Positions 40,773 through 50,270 are shown, numbered from the stretch's first letter. The stretch: 64,000 nt of DNA from Carnobacterium mobile DSM 4848 (GCF_000744825.1 NZ_JQMR01000001.1:2489406-2553405); one strand, 5' to 3'. Notes: generated by a model from the letters alone, not told the origin. Translations and numbers: made by a program.

Positions 40773-41747
40773 ATGTTTGATAAATTAACGAATCCAATTT
40801 TATTTCAAGGTAATTTGAAAAAGAAGCCGTATTTTGAAGGCTGGTATTTCAAGCAAGTTTCGGCAGATGAGCGGCAAATTGTTAGTTTGATTCCTGGTAT
40901 TAGTTTGAATAAAGCTGAATCACATAGTTTTGTCCAATACATTGTAGTACTGCTAGATGAGAATCAGCAAAAAGTGACGAAAACCGGCTATGTGAATTAC
41001 CCAATAGAAGCCTTTACTTATCAGGATCAGCCTTTTCAAATCAAGATAGGCCTCAACGTCTTTACTGAATCAGGAGTAGCGGTTCAGTTGAAAGACGAAC
41101 AAATCGAAATAGAAGGTTCACTAGATTTTGGCCCCTTATATCCGATTGAAAAATCCGTTTTCAGCCCCAATATCATGGGAGCTTTTGCTTATTTGCCAAA
41201 AATGGAATGTTCGCATGGCGTGATCAGTATGAATCATGACGTGACAGGTTCTTTAGTGGTCAGTGGCCAGCAAATCAAGCTGACAGACGGCAAAGGTTAT
41301 ATCGAGAAAGATTGGGGCAGTTCTTTTCCGAGGGAGTATGTCTGGATTCAATCGAATCATTTTCAAAATCCAACCACAAGTGTATTTTTCTCAGAAGCGC
41401 ACATTCCTTTTCTCGGTTCATCCTTTGAAGGCTTTATTTGCAATGTAGTGACTGATGGCCAAGAATACCGCTTTGCTACATATCAGCGGGATACATGCAA
41501 ACTTGAAAAAATCGATGCAAAAACGGTCAACGTAAGACTAGAAAGTAAAGAAGCCCGATTGATATTGGAAGCTTCGATTGTTCAGCAAGGTGAGTTAAAA
41601 GCACCGACAACTAAAGGGATGCACAAAACGATTAAAGAAGGGCTGTCGGGCAAACTCCGTATTCAATTGGATGTGAAAGAAGAAAAACGAACGTATACAG
41701 ACACCAGCGCATCAGCAGGAATCGAGATTGTTGAGCATGAGGAATGA
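40773..41747 (+). CDS. Tocopherol cyclase-like (TocC) family protein
   Basis: 324 aa, no signal peptide. N-terminal FEGWYFKQVS (about residues 21-30) and VSLIPGISL, central GKGYIEKDWGSSFPREYVWIQ (split near 175-195), are characteristic of the tocopherol-cyclase-like family found in many Firmicutes. These bacteria do not make tocopherol, so the plant-enzyme name does not fix the role; a lipocalin-like lipid or carotenoid-modifying function is only a guess. AGAAGGCGG site. Convergent with the DUF1576 gene and sharing a terminator. Confidence 0.88.
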   Translation: MFDKLTNPILFQGNLKKKPYFEGWYFKQVSADERQIVSLIPGISLNKAESHSFVQYIVVLLDENQQKVTKTGYVNYPIEAFTYQDQPFQIKIGLNVFTESGVAVQLKDEQIEIEGSLDFGPLYPIEKSVFSPNIMGAFAYLPKMECSHGVISMNHDVTGSLVVSGQQIKLTDGKGYIEKDWGSSFPREYVWIQSNHFQNPTTSVFFSEAHIPFLGSSFEGFICNVVTDGQEYRFATYQRDTCKLEKIDAKTVNVRLESKEARLILEASIVQQGELKAPTTKGMHKTIKEGLSGKLRIQLDVKEEKRTYTDTSASAGIEIVEHEE

Positions 41748-41768
41748 ATAGTTTCTATAGGTAAATAA

Positions 41769-41807
41769 AATAGACCAGCTAAGCTCACTATACTTAGCTG
41801 GTCTATT
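41769..41807. terminator. Bidirectional terminator
   Basis: TAGACCAGCTAAG pairs perfectly with CTTAGCTGGTCTA around a 9-nt loop, between two convergent genes, with A/T runs on both sides. Confidence 0.85.
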
Positions 41808-41809
41808 CA

Positions 41810-43186
41810 TTAATCAAGTGAAATATCTATTTTGGGTGGTAGAACTTTTTTTGTCGTATCAGCAGGCGGCTCTTTCAAAGGCGGCATTTTTCGATCTTTG
41901 CGAATAGTGGCAAATAAATCAAAAATAGGAGCCAATAGAGCAGCAATAAATCCGCCAGAAAATCCATTATTATAGAGATTCATACCTGCATGCAGGTAAC
42001 TGATGTTTAAAACCAGTGCCATATGGAAAGCACCGGCAATGACTCCGGCCAGCGGACCATAATAGCCGCTGATTGGTGCAAGAGTTGTGCCGAACAAAGC
42101 GGCTAAGAGAGCAGAAGTTGAATTGATTTCAGAAGCATTGAAAAGACCAACAACAAAGACACCCAGAAAAATTGGTGCGACATTTTTAAGGTGTTTGCCT
42201 GCAGCACCAAAGCCGACAATGGTAAAGATCCCGCCAATAATCGGCCCATTCAATTCTCCTCCGACTAATAAAACGTAAGAAGTAGACAAAGTTCCTAACA
42301 AAGCCATATTGGTCAAAATCAGGCCAAATGGAAATGAAGCTGAAAAATCTGGCATCGAGCGTCCGGATTGTTGCAGTAAGCGACGGTAATCCGCCCAATT
42401 CCATTGATTGTAAATGAGTCCAATCAGAAATAGGACTAGAAACAACCCATATAAAATAATGGCAAACGCCTGATTGTGGCCGCTGGAGACAATTTCAACA
42501 GTATTGATTTTAATGCCGAAACTGCGCAGCATAGAAATGAAAAAGGTTCCGATGATTCCAGCTGTGAAGCCGATATTGTAAAGGCTGAATCCTTGGTGAA
42601 AATGAGCAAAGTGTTTGGCTAAAGGAGGCAGCAAGAACCCAATCAAAAAGCCTGCTAAAACCCCTAAAATAATCCCTAAAGTTAATGGCAAATCAAGATT
42701 AAAAGTGATTTCACTGACAACAGGGCCTAAAGCTGTTCCGAAGAGAGCTGGCAGCAAATAGTTTGAAAAAGGAACACGGACGATTTTAGCATAACCATAT
42801 ACTCCCAAAATGATCGGAAGAGAATTATAAAGGTTCTTGCCGAATAATGAAAAGCCGGCAACCGTAAAGAGCGCTGCAATTAAAGGTCCATTGATTTTTA
42901 CACGGCTAAGACGAATCAAAGCCAATGTTTTGAAAGTCATCAATGAAGCGTTTAAAAGTGCGGAACCAATATTGGCTAATTCAAAATAGTCTGTGACTAA
43001 TTTAGCGGGAGAAGTGAGAATGATCAGGCTTCCTTCCCATAATTCTTTGGGGCTGTTGAAAGCGAACGCCAATAGAAATAAAAATGTGCCAAAAGCTAGA
43101 AAGACACTGTATTTGACACGTTCTGTCATCAGTTCATTTGGCTCAGACCCGGCGGTTTGTACTGTTGTGGTTTTATAAAATTTCAT
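41810..43186 (-). CDS. DUF1576 polytopic membrane protein
   Basis: 458 aa, about 12 hydrophobic segments. The two halves resemble each other: NGPLIAALFTVAGFSLFGKN and ILGVYG in the first (about 95-130) correspond to NGPIIGGIFTIVGFGAAGKH and FLGVFV in the second (about 285-320); GFSLYNIGFTAGI matches GMNLYNNGFSGGF. So it arose by internal duplication, as is common for transporters and channels. The family is DUF1576 with unknown substrate. Ribosome site AAGGAGATG before ATG. It is alone on the minus strand. Confidence 0.85.
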   Translation of the reverse strand: MKFYKTTTVQTAGSEPNELMTERVKYSVFLAFGTFLFLLAFAFNSPKELWEGSLIILTSPAKLVTDYFELANIGSALLNASLMTFKTLALIRLSRVKINGPLIAALFTVAGFSLFGKNLYNSLPIILGVYGYAKIVRVPFSNYLLPALFGTALGPVVSEITFNLDLPLTLGIILGVLAGFLIGFLLPPLAKHFAHFHQGFSLYNIGFTAGIIGTFFISMLRSFGIKINTVEIVSSGHNQAFAIILYGLFLVLFLIGLIYNQWNWADYRRLLQQSGRSMPDFSASFPFGLILTNMALLGTLSTSYVLLVGGELNGPIIGGIFTIVGFGAAGKHLKNVAPIFLGVFVVGLFNASEINSTSALLAALFGTTLAPISGYYGPLAGVIAGAFHMALVLNISYLHAGMNLYNNGFSGGFIAALLAPIFDLFATIRKDRKMPPLKEPPADTTKKVLPPKIDISLD

Positions 43187-43605
43187 ATTTCATCTCCTTT
43201 TTTTAAAACAAGTGGCCAAACATTTTTAAAGAAAAAAAGACAGTGAATAGGGGTTTGGCGTCGACTATTTGAAGAGAGACATTAAGACGTGTTCAAACGT
43301 TTTAGTGCTGTTCAAATGCAGATCGGTGTCAAACTCTAATTCCACTGTCCATTACGGTTCAAGTTCAATCGAGTTTTTTAAAACAAACTATCTATCTAAG
43401 CTTTAAATAGATAACTTCCTTGTATTTTTTTAAGAATAACATGAAATTTCACAAAAAACAATCTTAATACGTTATTTTTTTCAATAAAAACGTACCGTAG
43501 AAAATTAGTTAGTGGTGTCTCAATGCAGGGTTAAAGGGGAAAAAGTAGTATACTGATAGTATTAAAGTGGAAAGATTAACTTTAATAGAAAGCGAGGCGG
43601 AAAAA
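43187..43605. other. Divergent intergenic region
   Basis: About 420 bases between the divergent DUF1576 and DUF503 genes. It must carry both promoters. TATACT at about 43550 is a possible -10 for the DUF503 gene. An imperfect hairpin ATCTATCT/AGATAACT surrounds 43392-43411. No other feature was recognised. Confidence 0.3.
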
Positions 43606-43881
43606 ATGGTAATAGCAGGTTATCAACTGACCTTTATTATTTTTGATTCTTATTCTTTAAAGGATAAGCGAAGTGTAGTGAAAAGCATTCTTAAACGAAT
43701 GCACAACAAATACAATATCAGCATTGCTGAAGTGGGTGAACAAGATACATTGAATCAAGGAATGATCGGTATTGGTATCGTAGGAAATGACCGTATTTTT
43801 TGCCAAAAAGTGTTTGACCAAGTCTTGAACGATATTGAAGAAAATTATGAAATAGACATACACGACATTCAAAGAATCTGA
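43606..43881 (+). CDS. DUF503 family protein (YlxP-like)
   Basis: 91 aa from ATG 43606 after GAGGCGG; an in-frame GTG at 43567 lacks a site. The pattern FIIFDSYSLKDKRSVVKSIL (about residues 9-28) and IEENYEIDI near the end match DUF503. B. subtilis YlxP sits in the nusA-infB operon and may aid ribosome maturation; here the gene is outside any such operon, which is odd. Monocistronic, with a bidirectional terminator following. Confidence 0.85.
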   Translation: MVIAGYQLTFIIFDSYSLKDKRSVVKSILKRMHNKYNISIAEVGEQDTLNQGMIGIGIVGNDRIFCQKVFDQVLNDIEENYEIDIHDIQRI

Positions 43882-43883
43882 CT

Positions 43884-43932
43884 AAAAAAACAGTTTAGAG
43901 AACAGCAAAAGCTGCTTTCTAAACTGTTTTTC
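43884..43932. terminator. Bidirectional terminator
   Basis: AAACAGTTTAGA pairs with TCTAAACTGTTT, with inner CAGC/GCTG and flanking A- and T-runs, between convergent genes. Confidence 0.9.
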
Positions 43933-43939
43933 GTTCATC

Positions 43940-44800
43940 TTATTTTTCACCGGATTCGAGTTCTCCTTCGATTGGGAAAGGAGTCTGTTCGCGGATAGAC
44001 AAGTAAGCGTCACGATAAGGATGATCAGATTCTTTATGCCACGGTTTAATATGGCCGCTAAAGTGTACTAAAGCGGGTTCTTTACGGGCTTCAGCATATT
44101 CAATTTCACCAATTTTGGTTGGGTGTTCTTTTTCATCTAATAAAATGTACGCTTGGGCATTCCATTTCGGATGCAACACCAGCCAACGATCATGTAAAAT
44201 AGCGTTTAAAGCATCTTGGTCATGGAATCGCAATTCATCTTGGTTGTTTAAAGCAAATTTAAACACTTGCTCAGAGATTTTTTCTGCTCGCCATTTTTCT
44301 ACATCGATCACCATCATACCGGAGTTGAAATACGTATTGGATTCTGCATCAATTTCCATCGCATCTAGTCGTTGATGGAAACCAGCATCTTCTACTGCCG
44401 CTAACAGCTTATCACCTAAATCGATTGACCAAATGTCTTCGATATCTTCTAATGCCAACATGTCACAATCTAAATAAATCGCCCGTTTAACATCTGTGCT
44501 TTTCAAGAAGTTGGGAATGGCGATCCGGAAATAAGCAGTTGTCGGAATTCGATCGCTTTCGACCATATCTTCAAATTCTACTGTATCAATTTGTAAATAA
44601 CTGATGGAAGCATTGTATTCATTCACCATCCGGTTTAACTTTTCTTTAGTAGGTAAAGAAATATGATCATCAATAACATAAAAACTAATAATCGTTTCTT
44701 CTTTTTTTGTTTGTAATAAAGATAAAAATAAAGTGGCTAAATGAGGAACAAAGTCTTCATTTGCAGCAGACACAATGGTAATTTCTGATGATTCAAACAT
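43940..44800 (-). CDS. Glycosyltransferase family 8
   Basis: 286 aa. N-terminal ITIVSAANEDFVPHLATLFLS and the metal/nucleotide-sugar motif YLDCDMLAL (DxD type, about residue 103), then YFNSGMMVIDVEKWR (about 162), HDQDALNAIL (about 195) and HFSGHIKPW (about 252) are the complete GT8 set (glycogenin/LgtC fold). It transfers a hexose from a UDP-sugar to an unknown acceptor, probably a wall or lipid-linked glycan. No membrane segment. GGAGAG site upstream. No other glycan genes are adjacent. Confidence 0.9.
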   Translation of the reverse strand: MFESSEITIVSAANEDFVPHLATLFLSLLQTKKEETIISFYVIDDHISLPTKEKLNRMVNEYNASISYLQIDTVEFEDMVESDRIPTTAYFRIAIPNFLKSTDVKRAIYLDCDMLALEDIEDIWSIDLGDKLLAAVEDAGFHQRLDAMEIDAESNTYFNSGMMVIDVEKWRAEKISEQVFKFALNNQDELRFHDQDALNAILHDRWLVLHPKWNAQAYILLDEKEHPTKIGEIEYAEARKEPALVHFSGHIKPWHKESDHPYRDAYLSIREQTPFPIEGELESGEK

Positions 44801-44995
44801 GCTTTTCGCTCTCCTTTTTAAATAACCAAATAGTAAAGAAATCTCTGGTTTTAGTCACTCTAATTGCATTCGTACTGCTATTATCATAAGGAAAATAAAA
44901 AAGATAAGCAAATAAAATGATTGTTGTGTTAAGGATAACTTCGCCTAATGAAGCTGAAACTGAAAAATTTTGCGTTTTTGATCATTCGAGAGTTT

Positions 44996-45150
44996 GCCTG
45001 ACTTAACTGCCTAAGTTTTAACTAGTTAGGGCACGTAAAAGGAGTTTGCCTTCCCTAACTAGCTAGGTTTTAACTAGTTAAGGCACGTAAAGTGAATTTG
45101 CGTGACTTAACGATAGGAATTTCTACAAGTTAAGTCACTTAAAGTGATTT
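44996..45150 (+). repeat. R2 array: three 52-bp units
   Basis: Units start GCCTGACTT (44996), GCCTTCCCT (45048) and GCGTGACTT (45100), exactly 52 bp apart. Stems include CTAACTAG with CTAGTTA-type arms and GTGACTTAA facing TTAAGTCAC. Linkers read GTAAA(A/G)GGAGTTT or similar. Confidence 0.82.
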
Positions 45151-45174
45151 ATAGGTAGCATCATTTGGGCTTAT

Positions 45175-45325
45175 GTACCGTATCAATAAAAATTAACATG
45201 CGATATGGTACTTAAAAGAGGTTTATGTACCGTATCAATAAAAATTAGCATACGATATGGTACTTAAAAGAGGTTTACCTACCATATCGATAAAAACTTA
45301 GGCACGATATGGTACTTAAAAGGTA
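45175..45325 (+). repeat. R2 array: three 52-bp units of another stem type
   Basis: Units start GTACCGTAT (45175), GTACCGTAT (45227) and CTACCATAT (45279), exactly 52 bp apart; each pairs with GATATGGTAC. The linker is TTAAAAGAGGTTTA. It follows the previous array after a 23-base gap. A small hairpin CTTGC/GCAAG lies at 45364-45376, in the position of the leader hairpin of other elements. Confidence 0.85.
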
Positions 45326-45625
45326 TTTCATAAATTCAAAACCTAAAGTACCAGTAATGAAACCTTGCTCCGCAAGCTCAAAAAATATTTTTAAAAATAA
45401 AACAAGAAAGGACTGACTTTATCTTTTAAATACCTAAAAATGTTTAATTTTATAAGAAGTGGTGCTGGTAAGTATTTCCTGGTAGGTATTTCATTGGGAA
45501 ACTGTTCAATAAAATGAAGGCAATAATGAAAGAAAGTTGTAATTTTTTGCTCATTTGAAGAAAAACGGTATACTTAAGGCAAGTAAAATGAATGCGATTT
45601 CAGTAATGCGTTTAGGAAAGAAGGG

Positions 45626-46270
45626 ATGTCAGAAATGAAGTTTTATGATCGGACAGAAGCAGGGATGTTATTAGCTAAAGAATTGACCTTTGAACCCAAT
45701 GAAGACGTTGTGGTCATCGCTTTACCAAGAGGAGGGGTGCCTGTCGGAGCTGAAATTGCTAAAGCTTTGCATGTTCCGTTAGATATGGTCATTACCTGGA
45801 AAATCGGAGCACCTGATAATCCAGAATATGCGATTGGAGCGATCGCTGAAAATGCTGAACCCTTTTTAAATTTGCATGAAACGAATGTGTTAAGTGAAGA
45901 ATGGCTTACACAAGAAGTTGCCAGAGGGCGTAAAGAAATTGAGCGGCGACAAGAAATGTATTTTGAAAACCATGCTCGCCAATCTATAAAAGGAAAAACT
46001 GTTATTTTAGTGGATGACGGCATTGCAACGGGTTATACGATTATGGCTGCCATTGCTGAAATCCAAAGGCAACAACCTAAAAAACTGATATTGGCTGTAC
46101 CCGTTATTCCAAAAGAAATGGTGTTGCAGTTGCGGACAAAAGTTGATGAAATCGTCGCTCTTAAAATACCTGATTTTTATCTAGGTGCTGTAGGAGCTTA
46201 TTATGAAGAATTTCATCAATTATCAGATATGGAAGTAAGGCAGTTAGTGTACGAATCCAGACCATACTAA
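45626..46270 (+). CDS. Phosphoribosyltransferase domain protein
   Basis: 214 aa. The type I PRTase motif is TVILVDDGIATGYTIMAAIA (about residues 130-149), with PRGGVPVGAEIAKAL (about 33-47) for substrate contacts. This subgroup is usually annotated only as PRTase or predicted PRTase; the base or substrate is unknown. Two in-frame ATGs (45626, 45635) both have purine-rich sites; I keep the first. The VOC gene starts 20 bases after the stop with AGAGGTGAA, so the two are probably co-transcribed. Confidence 0.88.
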   Translation: MSEMKFYDRTEAGMLLAKELTFEPNEDVVVIALPRGGVPVGAEIAKALHVPLDMVITWKIGAPDNPEYAIGAIAENAEPFLNLHETNVLSEEWLTQEVARGRKEIERRQEMYFENHARQSIKGKTVILVDDGIATGYTIMAAIAEIQRQQPKKLILAVPVIPKEMVLQLRTKVDEIVALKIPDFYLGAVGAYYEEFHQLSDMEVRQLVYESRPY

Positions 46271-46290
46271 ATGAAAAGAGGTGAATAAGG

Positions 46291-46707
46291 ATGGCTCCGC
46301 AAGTAAAAAGTATTTTTATTAACTTGCCGGTAGAGGATTTGACTAAAAGCGTGGATTTTTTCTCGCGATTAGGCTTTGATTTTGATCCTCTTTATACAGA
46401 TGAAAATGCCAGTTGTCTCATTCTCAAAGAAGGTGTCTTTGTGACATTGATCCTTAAAGACTATTTCAAAAGCTATACAGGCAAAGAAGTGCCTGATGCA
46501 GCCACCGAAACAGAAGTCATGGTCACATTAGTAGCAGCAAAAAAGAACTTAGTCATTGAATTTTTGGAAAAGGCCCTTGCCCTCGGCGCAACTGAACAAA
46601 AAGTAGAGAATACAGAAAAGTACATTTATTACCGACGTTTCACTGATTTAGATGGCCATTTATGGGAACTGCTTTATTATGATGCATCAGAAATGATTTA
46701 CCAATAA
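46291..46707 (+). CDS. VOC (glyoxalase/bleomycin-resistance-like) family protein
   Basis: 138 aa, one vicinal-oxygen-chelate domain made of two beta-alpha-beta3 units (IFINLPVEDLTKSVDFFSRL at 7-26; FTDLDGHLWELLYYD near 118-132). The usual metal ligands of the second half (H in DGHLWE, E in WELL) are visible. This resembles the glyoxalase-like group whose members are often called extradiol dioxygenase; the substrate is unknown. Second gene after the PRTase. Confidence 0.85.
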   Translation: MAPQVKSIFINLPVEDLTKSVDFFSRLGFDFDPLYTDENASCLILKEGVFVTLILKDYFKSYTGKEVPDAATETEVMVTLVAAKKNLVIEFLEKALALGATEQKVENTEKYIYYRRFTDLDGHLWELLYYDASEMIYQ

Positions 46708-46775
46708 TAAACATATCAGCCGAAAGATAAGCCAAAGAAGCAATGGACTCATTGCTTTCTTGTATGTGTAAAATA

Positions 46776-48428
46776 GTTCTCGAGATATTATTATTTTTTA
46801 CTGGCAAAAAGAAAGAAGGCGTTCTATCATAAATGTATGCTTGACCGGCAAATACATAATTGAAAGAGGCCTTCTTATGAATAAGATTATATCAAAGGTT
46901 TACCAAATAATAAAGGATTCAAACAATTTAATAGAGACAGAAGAAGCTATTCAGGTTTATATGTATGAAGTATTTTCTGAATTAGTGGGAGATGTCTTCA
47001 CTCATATCAATCAGGTGATCAAAGAGGAGAAACAACTTGAAGGTTGGAAAGTGAAACGAGAAGATTGGAAAACGGTCCAATTTATTTTCGGTCCCGTTCG
47101 GTACTATCGTACCTTAATGGTAGATCACACGGATCAGAATCATTATCCACTAGATGAGTGGTTAGGCATTCGAAAATATCAGCGTCATAGTCCATTAGTA
47201 GAAGTAAAAGTGGCTGAGTTGGCGAGTAAAGCTACTTATCGAGATACTGCAACTATGCTAAATGAATGGACGGCTGTCACAATCAGCCACCAAACAGTTG
47301 GCAGTCTTCTTAAACGCGTTGGATCAGCACAAGCACGTGAAGATGAAGAAAGCGTATTGGAGCTAGAAGAAGCAGCTGAATTACCAGAAGGGAAAAAAGT
47401 GGACTATTTCTATGCCGAAGCGGATGGCGTTTTTGTTCGTGGAACAGAAAAGAAAAAAAGCTTAGAAGTTCGTCATGCCATTCTTTACGAAGGCTGGAAT
47501 AAAAACGGAAAACGCGTTTCCTTAAAGGAACCTAAAGCCATTATGACGACTAAAAAAACCGCTGGTTTTTGGGCAGAGGTTCAAGCCTTTACAGCGAATC
47601 ATTATGCCTTACAACAAGCCCAAGTCATTACCAATAGTGACGGTGGACAAGGCTATACTGCAGATAGATTCCAAGAAGCTTTTTCTCAATCGAATTATCC
47701 CGTTCTCAATCAGCTAGACTCTTATCATGTCTTCCAAGGCTTGAATCGTGCATTTGGCGTGAAAACTAACGTTTTTAAACAGCAGGTCAAGCAAGCATTA
47801 AAGACGCATGATTTAGATCATTTAACTATTTGGCTGGATACGTATGAAAGTACGTTAGACGAAACAGCAGCAGTGGAAAAACTGAATACATTTAGAACCT
47901 ATGTTTTACGGAATTGGGATCGGATTTTCGATTGGCGCGAAAAAGTAGAACAGGCTCCGAAAGGCGCCAGAGGATTAGGCGCAATGGAGTCGAATCAACG
48001 ACACATCTCTTTTCGCATGAAAAAGCGAGGAATGCATTGGAGTGCAGAAGGTTGCGAAGCTATGGTAAAGGTAAAACAAGGGATGTTCAATCACACCTTG
48101 CGTGAAGACTATCTTCACCAACAAAATAGAAGTGCGAGACAACAACGCAAGCTGAACCAAACGGTTCGTTTATCGTCGTTATTGCATGAGAAAACACGGC
48201 AGTCAGTCGGGGCAAAGAATGGGATCATTCCATTGTATGCCTCTCGTTCATCGGCAATAGGACAATTAATTAAAAGTTTTCGTTAATTCCTGTCTTTTGG
48301 GAGAAGGTTCCTGGTTTTAGGAACGTTCTTCCAAAAGATGGGCCAGCAAGCGGCGGAGCCGTGCGGTAGCTGATGGGTGTACAAAAATAGAGTGCCTAAA
48401 CTAGTGAAGGAATAGGACGCTCGAGAAA
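46776..48428 (+). mobile_element. ISLre2-family insertion sequence (approximate ends)
   Basis: The element surrounds the transposase at 46877-48286. Candidate inverted ends are TTCTCGAG at 46777-46784 and CTCGAGAA at 48420-48427. The match beyond eight bases is poor and no target duplication could be read, so ends are tentative. A hairpin (GAAGGTTCCT/AGGAACGTTCTTC, 48303-48331) follows the stop and may end transcription. Confidence 0.6.
46877..48286 (+). CDS. ISLre2 family transposase
   Basis: 469 aa from ATG 46877 (MNKIISKV); a start at 46841 would overlap the IS end. The sequence shows the UPF0236/ISLre2 features: FIFGPVRYYRTL, YFYAEADGVFVRG (about 185), the NSDGGQGYTADRF region (about 255) and RGLGAMESNQRHISFRMKKRGMHW (about 365, split). 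It is full length and intact. It lies between the VOC gene and the SEC-C pair. Confidence 0.9.
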   Translation: MNKIISKVYQIIKDSNNLIETEEAIQVYMYEVFSELVGDVFTHINQVIKEEKQLEGWKVKREDWKTVQFIFGPVRYYRTLMVDHTDQNHYPLDEWLGIRKYQRHSPLVEVKVAELASKATYRDTATMLNEWTAVTISHQTVGSLLKRVGSAQAREDEESVLELEEAAELPEGKKVDYFYAEADGVFVRGTEKKKSLEVRHAILYEGWNKNGKRVSLKEPKAIMTTKKTAGFWAEVQAFTANHYALQQAQVITNSDGGQGYTADRFQEAFSQSNYPVLNQLDSYHVFQGLNRAFGVKTNVFKQQVKQALKTHDLDHLTIWLDTYESTLDETAAVEKLNTFRTYVLRNWDRIFDWREKVEQAPKGARGLGAMESNQRHISFRMKKRGMHWSAEGCEAMVKVKQGMFNHTLREDYLHQQNRSARQQRKLNQTVRLSSLLHEKTRQSVGAKNGIIPLYASRSSAIGQLIKSFR

Positions 48429-48528
48429 AACTTGACACAAACTGCTTTCTTGGCTTATTTTACTGAAAACAAAAAATGCGGTATGATAGAGTAAGCAAGA
48501 AACAGAATTGAAAGTAGGGGGAAGAAGT

Positions 48529-49071
48529 TTGTTCTCAACAGTAGAAAATTATTGGATTAAAGGAACGCCTAAAGAACAATTAATGGATTGTTTGACCGCA
48601 TATAAAAAAGAAAATCTGCTGACGCTTGCTGAAAACCAGCTTATGCCAATGAAAAAAAGTCATACAAAAAGCAAAATCGCAACAGCACTAGCTGAACAAC
48701 TAAGACACAACTTTAAAATAACTGTTGACCAGTTAACAGAAACGGAACGGCACATTTTAACAGCTTATGCCTCAGGTAATTTGCCAGAAGAACTAACGGA
48801 ACCGCAACAAGCAGCCCAAGCAACATTAGTAGCAATAGGGTATGTGTATTTGTTTAAAGAAAATCAGCAAATCACACCGATTGTGCCCAAAGAGCTGGCT
48901 GAACAACTGCTTGAAAATGAGTCTGAAAAAGATACAGACAACTGGTTTTTAACGACAAAAACCACGGTGGAAACAATCTATGGCCGATGTGAATTATCCC
49001 ATCTAGTAACGGCTTGGAATCAACATGCTTCTCAGCCTATCACCATGAGCGAAGCCGCCAAATTCGTTTAA
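48529..49071 (+). CDS. Shortened paralogue of the following SEC-C protein
   Basis: 180 aa, TTG start at 48529 placed by TAGGGGGAAG (48514-48523). Residues about 25-50 (ENLLTLAENQLMPMKKSHTK) form a SAP/Rho-N-like helical motif also found at 20-50 of the next protein. The final segment YGRCELSHLVTAWNQHASQP aligns with [20 protein letters not shown] of the neighbour, where the paralogue continues for about 180 more residues. So this is a truncated tandem duplicate. Function unknown. Confidence 0.7.
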   Translation: MFSTVENYWIKGTPKEQLMDCLTAYKKENLLTLAENQLMPMKKSHTKSKIATALAEQLRHNFKITVDQLTETERHILTAYASGNLPEELTEPQQAAQATLVAIGYVYLFKENQQITPIVPKELAEQLLENESEKDTDNWFLTTKTTVETIYGRCELSHLVTAWNQHASQPITMSEAAKFV

Positions 49072-49129
49072 GCAACGGTAAATAAATCATCACCAACTCA
49101 ATAGGATAATTAGAATAAGGAGAACTAAA

Positions 49130-50251
49130 ATGAATGAAACAGCTTTACAAACACCTTTATCAACTCGTACAGGTTTAGTAGAATTACTGCAAACCGTTAA
49201 AAAAGATACGATGCTGGAAATTGCAGCAAAAAATAATTTAACAGTCAAAAAAAGCCAGACAAAAGCGAAAATTGCAGCAGAGTTGGCTGAACAAATGCCG
49301 ACCAGCTTTACCCGTTATTTATCATCTGCCAATCAAACATGCATCCAGCTGTTAGAGAGTCTGATAGGACAAAATGAGACGATTTCATTTGAAGCAGCAA
49401 GAGATAATGGGGAAGCATTAGATAGTTTAATGGCTTACGGCTACCTCTATCTGGATAAAAACAAGCAAAAGAATGCAACGCCAATTGTACCGGATGAATT
49501 GAGTAAGACGTTCATTGAATTAAAAAATAACTCATCTTTTATAGAAGAACAAAGAAAAAATCAACTTTTCTGTTCTTACATAATAGCGTTGTTGCATCTA
49601 TATGGAGTCTATGATTTAACTCAATTGGTAACTGTATGGAATTTCCATCAAAAAGAAGCAATAACGGTAGCAGCAGCTGAAGAGTGGCTTGAAAAAATAG
49701 AACAGCAGCAAACAGCTTTTTATTTTAACAGTCCATTGATTATCGACAGTTCTTTTGTAGATGAAAAAGAAGCGAAGCTGTTTTATGAAAATTTAGCTTC
49801 GCGACAAGTTCCTTATTATATGCCATCAGTTGATGAGTTAGCGGTCTATGCCAGTCACATTATTGCCATCGATTCACCGAATTACCTAAATATACAACAG
49901 TATATTCATGCAAAAAATTATGATCTATTTACTGAAAGAAACATCATGGACGAAATTTCGAAGGCAGCCGTTGTCGGCTTAAAAGCAGATAAGCTGTATC
50001 CAAAAGTAGCAGCGGCGGGGCTTGAGTTTACTGTAGAAGAAGATGTGCTGGCTTTTGTTCAATTGTTCAAAGAGCTGGCGGAGCAGACGAGAAAATGGAG
50101 CTTTAGAGGCTGGAAGTTTGTCGAGTTGAACGAGTTTCAAGAAGAAACAAAAGTTAAAAAACAACAGCCGATAATGGTAAAAAAAGTTGGTCGTAATGAA
50201 CCTTGTCCATGCGGCAGCGGTAAAAAATATAAAAAATGCCACGGAAGCTGA
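49130..50251 (+). CDS. SEC-C motif protein with N-terminal Rho-N/SAP-like helices
   Basis: 373 aa. N-terminal [20 protein letters not shown] (about 28-47) is a short helical nucleic-acid-binding-like motif. A long middle region of unknown fold follows, and the C-terminus [19 protein letters not shown] (about 353-371) is a SEC-C zinc motif (C-x-C-x8-C-H). SEC-C occurs in SecA, where it binds zinc and partners, and in many uncharacterised proteins. Preceded by AGGAGAAC. It forms a pair with the shortened paralogue 59 bases upstream. Confidence 0.85.
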   Translation: MNETALQTPLSTRTGLVELLQTVKKDTMLEIAAKNNLTVKKSQTKAKIAAELAEQMPTSFTRYLSSANQTCIQLLESLIGQNETISFEAARDNGEALDSLMAYGYLYLDKNKQKNATPIVPDELSKTFIELKNNSSFIEEQRKNQLFCSYIIALLHLYGVYDLTQLVTVWNFHQKEAITVAAAEEWLEKIEQQQTAFYFNSPLIIDSSFVDEKEAKLFYENLASRQVPYYMPSVDELAVYASHIIAIDSPNYLNIQQYIHAKNYDLFTERNIMDEISKAAVVGLKADKLYPKVAAAGLEFTVEEDVLAFVQLFKELAEQTRKWSFRGWKFVELNEFQEETKVKKQQPIMVKKVGRNEPCPCGSGKKYKKCHGS

Positions 50252-50270
50252 TTTAGTGAAAGAAAAGCAT

